42,592 bases of DNA from Acidobacteriota bacterium (GTDB lineage Bacteria > Acidobacteriota > Holophagae > Acanthopleuribacterales > Acanthopleuribacteraceae): positions 1 through 42,592 of the forward strand of contig JASJCB010000094.1 of assembly GCA_030066195.1 (NCBI GenBank), read 5' to 3'. The notes under the pieces were generated by a model. That model made no database searches. It saw nothing but the letters and a program-made list of their open reading frames with translations, and had not been told where the DNA came from. The translations under genes and the position numbers were made by a program. The stretch's first letter is position 1. Every line of letters begins with the position of its first letter. Below, piece by piece: positions 7,914 through 14,235 of this stretch.

Positions 7914-9219
7914 GCGATGTCTCCTTCAAGCTGGCGAACACCTGCCGGCGGAGCAACTGCACCACTGTATAAGCAAGCGCGGCATAGATGACCAGGAAGA
8001 GGACCAGGGTGAAGCGAACGCCCTCGAAAGGGGTGACGGCTTCCGAGGTACGCATGATGCCGTGAATCACCCATGGCTGACGGCCGACCTCGGTCACGAC
8101 CCACCCGGCCTCCATGGCGATCATGCCCAGCGGGCCGCACCAGACCAACAGACGCAGCAACCACCGGTCACGCGGCAATTTCCGGCCGGCGCGCCACCAG
8201 CGGGTAATGACCAGCAGGCCGACAAACGCCATGATCATACCCGCCCCCACCATGATTTGAAAGGCGATATGGGTAATGGCAACCGGAGGGCGGTCTTCCT
8301 TGGGAAATTCCTTGAGGCCCTTGACCTCGTAGTCGGGATCGAAAGAAGCCAGGATGCTGAGCAACTTGGGAATTTCAATGGAATAACGGGTGACTTCGTT
8401 TTCTTCGTCCGGCCAGCCGCCGATACGCAACGGCGCGCCCTTTTCGGTTTCCCACTGGCCTTCCATGGCAGCCAGCTTGACGGGTTCGTATTTGGCGACC
8501 ATCTTGGCGCTGAAATCCCCGGCCAGAGGTTGGATCAAAGCGGTGATCACGGCTACCGGCAGGGCAATACTCAGGGCGCGGCGATGGAAATGATGGGTGG
8601 GTCTGCGCAACAGGATAAACGCGTGAATAGCAACCACCGCCCAGGAAACACTTTGCCAGGCGGAGATGACCACGTGGGTGCACTGAGTCAGGGCGGCCGG
8701 GCTGGTCATGGCAACCAGGGGTTCGATATTGACGGGCATGCCGTCGACGACCTCGAAACCGCGCGGGGTGTTCATCCAGGCGTTGACCGTGGTAACGAAA
8801 ACCCCGGACAGGGTTCCGGTGACGGCAACCATAACGCCGGCGAAAAGGTGCATGCGCGCCGAGACCTTTTCCCACCCGTAAAGATAGATGCCCAGGAAGA
8901 TAGCCTCCAGAAAAAAGGCAAAGCCCTCCAAGGCAAAGGGCAGACCGATGACGGGACCGGCAAATGCCATGAAGTTGGGCCAGAGCAAACCCAACTCGAA
9001 AGAGAGCACGGTGCCGGAAACCGCACCCACGGCGAACAGGATGGCGGTGCCCTTGGCCCAGCGTTGCGCCAGCTCGCGATAAAGCGGGTCACCGGTTTTG
9101 CGCCAACGCATTTCGGCCAGCACCATCAACAAGGGCATAGCCATGCCCACAACGGCAAAAATAATGTGGAAACCAAGCGAACCGGCCATCTGCAGCCGGG
9201 CGGCCAGCAGGTTCGTCAT
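7906..9219 (-). CDS. cydA: Cytochrome bd ubiquinol oxidase subunit I
   Basis: The 437-residue catalytic subunit, which binds haems b558, b595 and d and reduces O2 to water with electrons from quinol, building proton motive force at low oxygen. Features seen: the haem-ligand His at residue 18 (GSLGFHIIF), the proton-path segment FALEGFAFFLEAIFLG near 95-110, the Q-loop start KMVAKYEPVKLAAMEGQWET with its conserved Lys and Glu, a Met-bearing helix (AFQIMVGAGM) and the signature WVVTEVGRQPWVIHG. The Q-loop is short, as in the CIO/CydA subfamily often called cyanide-insensitive. A GGAGG lies 7 bases before the ATG. Gene order cydA-cydB is the standard operon. The upstream gap is long and AT-rich, consistent with a regulated promoter, but I cannot name an FNR, ArcA or Rex site. 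Confidence 0.97.
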   Translation of the reverse strand: MTNLLAARLQMAGSLGFHIIFAVVGMAMPLLMVLAEMRWRKTGDPLYRELAQRWAKGTAILFAVGAVSGTVLSFELGLLWPNFMAFAGPVIGLPFALEGFAFFLEAIFLGIYLYGWEKVSARMHLFAGVMVAVTGTLSGVFVTTVNAWMNTPRGFEVVDGMPVNIEPLVAMTSPAALTQCTHVVISAWQSVSWAVVAIHAFILLRRPTHHFHRRALSIALPVAVITALIQPLAGDFSAKMVAKYEPVKLAAMEGQWETEKGAPLRIGGWPDEENEVTRYSIEIPKLLSILASFDPDYEVKGLKEFPKEDRPPVAITHIAFQIMVGAGMIMAFVGLLVITRWWRAGRKLPRDRWLLRLLVWCGPLGMIAMEAGWVVTEVGRQPWVIHGIMRTSEAVTPFEGVRFTLVLFLVIYAALAYTVVQLLRRQVFASLKETSHD

Positions 9220-9599
9220 CGGCGCCTCCGATATGGGAGATAAACTTTTCTAAAAACAAGGGGTTGACATCGGACCATTGACCCCTCCTTGCTGCCGCTA
9301 TCCTAACCCCGCACCCATTTTGTCGCAAGGATAAATGAACATTTCTTCACCGGAATGATGCAACGGGCAAGGCTCGATAAACAACTGCAGGTTGGAAAAG
9401 GTCTACGCGGTTAATTTTCTGTAAAGGATTTGTTTTGTAAATACTCTTGACTGATACAACTCAATCCTCTAGTCTAATTCAGACAGTAATGTCAACACAG
9501 TTCACTCCATCTATGTATTACACTGGCTTTCCCAAGCCACATTTGTGGATCTATCGATGTATGTCATCCGGCTCAATTGATTAATAGCCGGCTTTAAAA
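9220..9599. other. Gene-free cydA upstream region
   Basis: No coding sequence is visible. This stretch must contain the cydA promoter (minus strand). On the plus strand a weak sigma-70-like pair, TTGACT at 9447-9452 and TAGTCT at 9470-9475 with a 17-base spacer, could drive the candidate RNA to its right. Two small palindromes are present: CCACA/TGTGG near 9537 and CCGGCT/AGCCGG at 9568-9573 and 9586-9591. Base composition is clearly more AT-rich than in the genes around it. Confidence 0.4.
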
Positions 9600-9801
9600 A
9601 GCCTGGGCCCTAGGGGTGGCGTTTCCGGCACGGTCGGAACCCCGCGGGCATTTTTCAGGCTCCCGACGAAGCCGATCCATGGACCGGATTTAAAATCTCA
9701 TTTCGAGGCGTGCTACGCTCGAATCAGAGAGCCGCGACCGTTACGGGTGGAATCGTTCTCCCACGGAGACTGAGGTATTTTGGTCACGGTCGCGGTTTTT
9801 T
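9600..9801 (+). ncRNA. Candidate structured RNA ending in an intrinsic terminator
   Basis: No open frame here looks coding, yet the plus strand folds into successive hairpins. First, AGCCTG (9600-9605) pairs with CAGGCT (9656-9661), enclosing GCCC/GGGC and TTCCG/CGGAA stems on the same axis. Second, TTCGAG pairs with CTCGAA around 9690-9715. Third, a 10-bp stem CCGCGACCGT/ACGGTCGCGG (9732-9741 and 9786-9795) is followed by six T. An ordered set of helices with a U-tract end and no gene to terminate suggests an independent small RNA of about 200 to 320 bases. I could not match it to 6S RNA, RNase P RNA, tmRNA, SRP RNA or a riboswitch I know. Alternatives are a leader for something lost, or two unrelated hairpins. 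Confidence 0.35.
9732..9801 (+). terminator. Intrinsic terminator with long loop
   Basis: CCGCGACCGT at 9732-9741 and ACGGTCGCGG at 9786-9795 form a perfect 10-bp GC-rich stem directly followed by TTTTTT (9796-9801). The 44-base loop is longer than usual and may itself fold. It is oriented to stop plus-strand transcription although no plus-strand gene precedes it for more than 9 kb, which is the main reason for proposing an RNA gene at 9600-9801. Confidence 0.55.
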
Positions 9802-9822
9802 CCCCGGCGTGTCCCGCTTACC

Positions 9823-9863
9823 AAAAAATGAAACCCCGCAATCTCTAACGAGAAAGCGGGGTT
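9823..9863 (-). terminator. Intrinsic terminator, duplicated distal copy
   Basis: The second copy of the 125-bp-period block gives the same 8-bp AACCCCGC/GCGGGGTT stem (9863-9856 with 9839-9832 on the minus strand), followed by a six-T tract at 9828-9823. It backs up the proximal terminator in tandem. Confidence 0.6.
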
Positions 9864-10071
9864 CCTCAACCTCTCAGAACCATCGGGGGGTCAGCTTCAC
9901 CTGCCAAACAAGCTACTTGAAGCTTGAAGCATGAGGCTTGCAGCTTGTAAAAACGAAACCCCGCTACCTCTAACGAGAAAGCGGGGTTCCTCAACCTCTC
10001 AGAAAAATCGGGGGGTCAGCTTCACCTGCCAAACAAGCTACTTGAAGCTTGAAGCATGAAGCTTGCAGCTT
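9829..10071. repeat. Direct duplication of a 118-bp block (125-bp period)
   Basis: Two copies, about 9829-9946 and 9954-10071, are identical except for a handful of bases and are offset by exactly 125 bases at every landmark I checked (AACCCCGC at 9832 and 9957, GCGGGGTT at 9856 and 9981, CAGCTT at 9941 and 10066). Each copy contains a GC hairpin and a run rich in AAGCTT-like elements (CTTGAAGCTTGAAGCATGA). The right copy stops one base before the stop codon of the gene at 10073, so the repeated block is the 3' untranslated region of that gene, duplicated in tandem. Confidence 0.9.
9949..9988 (-). terminator. Intrinsic terminator of the exported-protein gene (proximal copy)
   Basis: Read on the minus strand, AACCCCGC (9988-9981) pairs with GCGGGGTT (9964-9957), followed within three bases by a five-T tract (9953-9949). 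It lies about 85 bases past the stop codon of the minus-strand gene at 10073-10600 and is a textbook stem plus U-tract. Confidence 0.65.
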
Positions 10072-10072
10072 A

Positions 10073-10600
10073 TCACCTGGTGATCCAGATGCGGCCGTTG
10101 ATTTCGTCGTCGTCGCTTTGGATGGTCAGCAGGTCGCCTTCAATATCGATCAGGGCTTCTACCACGGCGGTGTAGTCGAAACCGCCTTCACCCAGGAAGG
10201 CTTCGATCAAAGCCAGGGGAAGGGTAACGTCGATCTTTTTGTTTTCCCGTTTTTCGTGTACCTTAACTACCAGGTGATGGGTGGTCGTGGATACCTTGAT
10301 GTCGGCGTCTTCGCTGTTTACTTCAACGTAGTCGTTGGGGCCGGCTTCTTTCACGGCTTCCCACAGTTCACGGAAGTTCACGTCCTTGTCGTTGATTTCG
10401 ATGTCTCTCAGCATCTCTTGAATCTGGGGTTCGAAAGTCTTGAGCATGCTCAACGGCAGGGAAAGACTCATCTCCTCGCCGCTCGCTTGGCTGAACTCCA
10501 TGTTGACCATGTAGTTACCGGCGGGATCGTCTTGGGCAACCGCTGTAAAAGCAGTTGTTGCGATGACTAACAGGATGGCAAATTGTTTGATATGCTTCAT
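10073..10600 (-). CDS. Small exported protein with two repeated SHOCT/LiaX-like domains
   Basis: A 175-residue protein with a clear signal peptide (FAILLVIATTAFTAVAQ, cleavage after about residue 22) and a strong GAGGAGG ribosome-binding site. The mature part has two similar halves. Half one is MSLSLPLSMLKTF...DVNFRELWEAVKEAG and a D/E-rich strand. Half two is KIDVTLPLALIEAFLG...DYTAVVEALIDIEGD and a D/E-rich strand (TIQSDDDE). The pattern 'beta-strand, LPLxLIxxF, helix with (F/Y)xxLxEAL, acidic strand' resembles the small domain seen in YvlB/LiaX and related SHOCT-like proteins, but this is recognition by pattern only. The protein is acidic, likely periplasmic and of unknown role. It is a single-gene transcript followed by two tandem terminators. 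Confidence 0.75.
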   Translation of the reverse strand: MKHIKQFAILLVIATTAFTAVAQDDPAGNYMVNMEFSQASGEEMSLSLPLSMLKTFEPQIQEMLRDIEINDKDVNFRELWEAVKEAGPNDYVEVNSEDADIKVSTTTHHLVVKVHEKRENKKIDVTLPLALIEAFLGEGGFDYTAVVEALIDIEGDLLTIQSDDDEINGRIWITR

Positions 10601-10781
10601 TGAAGGTCCTCCTCAATTTCTAACCGTTCACGCAATCTGGAACGCAACCCGCGGTGGGACGGTTTAGCCATTTTTCATTTTTTTTATCGGCAGATGTTTC
10701 TTTTACCCCGATACCTAAATGGATCTTCTATAATACCAATAAGATCATACCGGGCCAAGTGCTGCCGAGATGGGGAAGATC

Positions 10782-11987
10782 ATGGCAAAAAACGGCTGGT
10801 ACCTGCAAAAAAAAGGCAAGTTTTACGGTCCATTCACAGCGGATAAAGTACGTGGCTTCAAAGAGGCGGGCAAAATCAACGACGATACCCTGGTCGCCGC
10901 GGACAAGAGCGGGAAGGGCGCCCAACCCCTGTCTGCCGTCTGGGAAAACCTGGACCGGGCCGATGCGCCGGAGCCCAAAAAGAAATCCGTCGACCCGCCC
11001 GCAACCAAATCCGCGGAAACAACGAAGGAAGCGCGTGAGTGGTTGGTGGTTACCACGACGCGCGAATTCGGACCTTATCCGTTTTCCCACCTTCGCGCTC
11101 TGGTTGCCGACGGCAAGCTGAAAGCCGGCGACAAGGTGCGCAAGGGCGACGAAGACCCGATCCCCGTTACCGACCTTTTGCCCGAATTGAAAGCAGAGCC
11201 GGCAGCGCCCAAGCAGGCACAGGCTGCAAAACCGGCAGCCCCAAAACCCGCTGCCGCAAAAAGCCGCACGGCCGCCCCGTCGGATGTCCCCGAGAGAGAA
11301 CCTCGCCGACCGCAGCCTCCCGCCAAACCCAAAAAGGGCCGTTCACTCATCGCATCCGGGGTGCTGGCCGGCGTGATCATCCTGCTCGGCACCTTCGGCT
11401 ATTTCCTCAAGAAGGGCGCTATCGACATCCCGAAGGACTCCATTACAGAAAAATTTGTGGAGAGTTCCGAACTCCACAAACGCATGCGTCGTTCCGAGAT
11501 CCCACCCTTCAACGATTTGGTCCAGGAGGCGCTGACCGTGGGCCTCAATTTCACCAGCGCCCAAATCCGCAGGTACAGGGCGACCGACTTTGACATCTTT
11601 GCCCGCCGCAAAGATCTGGAACCCGAGGATGCCAAAAAATTGGAGCGTGCCTGGTGGCAACAGTTCTTCGCCACTCGGGTCCAGCGTGTCTTGCGCTACC
11701 AGACCAACGGCTCCAATTACTACACCTACCTGGTCGGCGAGGACGATCTGGTGTTTGCGGTGGCCATAGAGGGTCCTACCTTTCATCGACAACACCTGGC
11801 CGATTACAGCACGGAAGATTTCGCACCCAACACCCGAACCGCCGCATCCAGAGTGGGTCACGACGTTTGGGTTGCCGATATTGCCGACAGCATTCAGGCG
11901 CGCGCCTATTGGAAAAATGAAAAAAAGGGCAGCAAGCTGCACTTCATCTGTGTTATGAACGATCCTCAATTGATGGGTGGAGGTTGA
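10782..11987 (+). CDS. Membrane protein with two N-terminal GYF_2 domains
   Basis: A 401-residue protein. Residues 5-50 (NGWYLQKKGKFYGPFTADKV) and about 86-136 (EWLVVTTTREFGPYPFSHLR) are GYF_2 (DUF4339) domains, small modules that in eukaryotic relatives bind proline-rich peptides and in bacteria are usually fused to membrane domains. A Pro/Ala/Lys-rich linker follows (140-188), then one transmembrane helix at about 189-209 (IASGVLAGVIILLGTFGYFL). The 190-residue C-terminal part is not one I recognise. With the GYF domains inside, the C-terminal domain would lie in the periplasm. I placed the start at 10782 (MAKNGWY); an in-frame ATG exists 12 bases earlier. The Nudix gene follows after 3 bases, so they are co-translated. 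Confidence 0.85.
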   Translation: MAKNGWYLQKKGKFYGPFTADKVRGFKEAGKINDDTLVAADKSGKGAQPLSAVWENLDRADAPEPKKKSVDPPATKSAETTKEAREWLVVTTTREFGPYPFSHLRALVADGKLKAGDKVRKGDEDPIPVTDLLPELKAEPAAPKQAQAAKPAAPKPAAAKSRTAAPSDVPEREPRRPQPPAKPKKGRSLIASGVLAGVIILLGTFGYFLKKGAIDIPKDSITEKFVESSELHKRMRRSEIPPFNDLVQEALTVGLNFTSAQIRRYRATDFDIFARRKDLEPEDAKKLERAWWQQFFATRVQRVLRYQTNGSNYYTYLVGEDDLVFAVAIEGPTFHRQHLADYSTEDFAPNTRTAASRVGHDVWVADIADSIQARAYWKNEKKGSKLHFICVMNDPQLMGGG

Positions 11988-11990
11988 TCG

Positions 11991-12434
11991 ATGAGAGTAC
12001 GTGGATGCGCCCTGATCCAAAAAGATAACAAGATCCTGGTCCTGGCTTATGACTATCCCAACGGCCGAATCTACGCCCTACCGGGCGGCGGTGTAAAAGA
12101 AGGCGAGTCCCTGGCCGATTCGGTCACCCGGGAGTTAAAGGAGGAACTGGGTCTGGCCGTTGAAGTGGGCGACATGCGTTACGTGGGCGATATGATGGAA
12201 AGGGGAAAGATCAAACAAACCGTCCATGTAGTCTTCGACGGCCGTATTCTGGACGGAGAACCGATCTTGGACAACACGCAGACCTCGGCCGTGGAAAGCT
12301 TGTGGCTGGACGTACACAGCCTTTATGAAGTAAAGCTGTACCCGGCCGTCAACGACGCCATCCTGGAAGACCTTCACAGTGGAGGCGGAAAAACCCGCTA
12401 CCTGGGTAACTGCATGCGCCGAGAATGGGCATAA
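11991..12434 (+). CDS. Nudix hydrolase
   Basis: A 147-residue protein of the Nudix superfamily, which cleaves nucleoside diphosphates linked to another moiety. The full Nudix box is present at residues 33-55: G33-x5-E39-x7-R47-E-L-x-E51-E52-x-G-L, with all catalytic and Mg2+-binding glutamates. The substrate cannot be told from sequence; the length and simple architecture resemble MutT/ADP-ribose-type enzymes. A GGAGG sits 7 bases before the ATG, inside the last codons of the GYF_2 gene, so expression is coupled to it. A perfect hairpin at 12478-12507 ends the unit. Confidence 0.93.
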   Translation: MRVRGCALIQKDNKILVLAYDYPNGRIYALPGGGVKEGESLADSVTRELKEELGLAVEVGDMRYVGDMMERGKIKQTVHVVFDGRILDGEPILDNTQTSAVESLWLDVHSLYEVKLYPAVNDAILEDLHSGGGKTRYLGNCMRREWA

Positions 12435-12477
12435 CGATTATTCAGTTCACACCACGTGGGCATTGTACACGGCCGGT

Positions 12478-12507
12478 TAACGGCGCCCGCCGGTGCGAGC
12501 GCCGTTA
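12478..12507. terminator. Hairpin between convergent genes
   Basis: TAACGGCGC (12478-12486) and GCGCCGTTA (12499-12507) form a perfect 9-bp stem with a 12-base loop, placed between the Nudix gene (+) and the M14 peptidase gene (-). There is no strong T-run on either side (ACAAAAT on the right gives ATTTTGT before the stem on the minus strand), so termination may be weak or factor-assisted. Confidence 0.5.
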
Positions 12508-12516
12508 CAAAATCGC

Positions 12517-14235
12517 TTAACGCAGGGTTACCGCGCCTTGCAGTTTGCCGCCGTGTTGACTGTCGTAGTTGAATTTCAGGTCGCCCTTACCTTCCACCAG
12601 GAAGTACAGCATGCGAACGCTACGACCGTCCACGCCCTCGACCATCAAGCGCTCAGGGCGGTGCTTTTGCATTTTGATGTTGTTGGTGAAGCGGTTGTTA
12701 ACCACGCCGGAGGCCAGCACCTTGCCGCCGCTTAGAGTTGCAATATCGGGTCGGGTCAACTTCTCGCGCCGCGCCTTGTAGCTGCGCGAGTGCATGGCCC
12801 GCGAGTTGCGCACCGAAACGTAGATCTTGTACAGGTTGCCGTCCAGTTTCTCCACATCCGCGCCGGCGAATTCCAACTTGGGCAGGTGGTAGGCGTGCAG
12901 CATCACGAAAGCACAGTTACGGTGACAATCCTCTTCCAAGCGCCAGCCCTCGGGCGGACGCTCGGTGTCGTGCCGGTAACCGCCGATCTCGATATCGCCG
13001 TAGGTGGGGTGTTTGTAGGGTTTCCAATCCACGAACATGCGGCCCATGGTCAACTGGTCGTTGAACTTCATCTTCTCTTCCGGGCTGACCTTGCCGTCCT
13101 TGTCGAAGTCCTGCTCGGTGCCGTTCAACTCGTTGGTGAAGCTGAGCGCGCCGTGGATGCCGTAGAAGTGCTCGGTGGTGCCGCCGTAGACGGTGTAGAG
13201 ATCCTTCCAGGATATGTAGTAGTTGTATCCCGGCATCATCTTCTCGCCCTCTTTACCGAAGAAGTCCAACACCTGGATGTCTTCCGTCGGAAAGGGTTTT
13301 TCGTCCTTGGAACCCGGTCCGCGCAGAATCATGCGACCGTAGTTGTGGAAACTCTGGATCGCCGCGATATTGGGTCGTTGTGCCGCCCACATGGCGATGT
13401 TGCGCGTTTCCGGGATTTGCAGCGGATACTGCGGCGCTCCGGCCTGCACGTAACGCGGCTGCCAGTTATACCCCCAGGTACGGTTGGGGTCGATATAACC
13501 CACGGTGTCCTCGTTGAGGCGTCCGTCGCCGTCGTTGTCGATGCCCTCGGTGCCGATCATGATGTAATCGCCCAGTTCATGGGGCTCCAACGGTACCAGC
13601 AGGCGCGAATCCTTGGGATGCAGCTTCATGTTCCCCTGACCCAGGGGCACCTTTTTGCGCATCATGGTGATTTCGCCGTCACCGTTCAGGTCGTCGAAAC
13701 CGTCTTCATCCAGTGCGCCGTCACGGTCGTCGTCGATCGCGATCTGCACCGTACGCGGATAGTGAGGCGTAGCCGGTTCGTCGAACCATTTGACCCGTGA
13801 ATCGGGACTGACGATGGGTATGATGTAGAACACGGCCCGATCCATGGTTTCGGTGATCTTGGGCAGCTTGCCGTAGTTCTTGAACAGGAAGTCGATGATG
13901 TAGAGAACGGTATCGGCGCTCTGGGCCTCGTTGGCGTGAATGGCGCCGTCGATGTAGAAGGCCGGCTTGTCGTCCGGCTTACCGGTGGCGGGGTTGTTGA
14001 TGGTGAGCAGCCAGGTGTCGCCGCCGCCCAGGGTTTTGCCCAGGGACTCCAGTTTGGTCCAGTCGGGATAGGCTGCATTGTAGCCCTTCAGCGCATCGTA
14101 GATCACCGTATTGTGATTGAGGCGATTGAAGTGCGGGTCGGGCGGAGTGACCTTGGGCTTCAAAGGCGTTCCGGCCGTCAATATGAAACAGATCAGCACC
14201 GGCAGAACCGGCAGGATAGATGTTTTCGCCTTCAT
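12517..14235 (-). CDS. Secreted M14 zinc carboxypeptidase, intact active site
   Basis: A 572-residue peptidase of family M14 (carboxypeptidase A fold) with an N-terminal signal peptide (ILPVLPVLICFILTAGTP). Zinc ligands are H100 and E103 in GAIHANEAQ and H297 in QSFHNYGRMI. The substrate-binding Asn-Arg pair is N251-R252 in DPNRTW. The catalytic Glu is E369 in FTNEL. Between the first and second ligand there is an insertion with acidic Ca2+-loop-like motifs (DDDRDGALDED, DDLNGDGE, DNDGDGRLNED), and another after the active site (DKDGKVSPEE). About 180 residues of a beta-rich C-terminal domain follow. It should trim C-terminal residues of proteins or peptides in the periplasm or outside. Its ATG shares a base with the stop of the upstream gene (TAATG, with GGGAGG upstream), so it is translated only together with the inactive paralogue at 14235-16301. 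Confidence 0.92.
   Translation of the reverse strand: MKAKTSILPVLPVLICFILTAGTPLKPKVTPPDPHFNRLNHNTVIYDALKGYNAAYPDWTKLESLGKTLGGGDTWLLTINNPATGKPDDKPAFYIDGAIHANEAQSADTVLYIIDFLFKNYGKLPKITETMDRAVFYIIPIVSPDSRVKWFDEPATPHYPRTVQIAIDDDRDGALDEDGFDDLNGDGEITMMRKKVPLGQGNMKLHPKDSRLLVPLEPHELGDYIMIGTEGIDNDGDGRLNEDTVGYIDPNRTWGYNWQPRYVQAGAPQYPLQIPETRNIAMWAAQRPNIAAIQSFHNYGRMILRGPGSKDEKPFPTEDIQVLDFFGKEGEKMMPGYNYYISWKDLYTVYGGTTEHFYGIHGALSFTNELNGTEQDFDKDGKVSPEEKMKFNDQLTMGRMFVDWKPYKHPTYGDIEIGGYRHDTERPPEGWRLEEDCHRNCAFVMLHAYHLPKLEFAGADVEKLDGNLYKIYVSVRNSRAMHSRSYKARREKLTRPDIATLSGGKVLASGVVNNRFTNNIKMQKHRPERLMVEGVDGRSVRMLYFLVEGKGDLKFNYDSQHGGKLQGAVTLR

Noticed and set aside
7861..9243. 460-codon plus-strand frame
   Set aside because: It is the antisense of cydA and rich in His, Gln and Gly. 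cydA on the other strand has full family motifs.
9600..9801. 6S RNA, RNase P RNA, tmRNA or SRP RNA
   Set aside because: None of the hallmark sequences or the single long bulged rod of 6S could be found by eye.
9710..9934. 74-codon plus-strand frame
   Set aside because: It reads across a terminator and part of the 125-bp repeat and has no ribosome-binding site.
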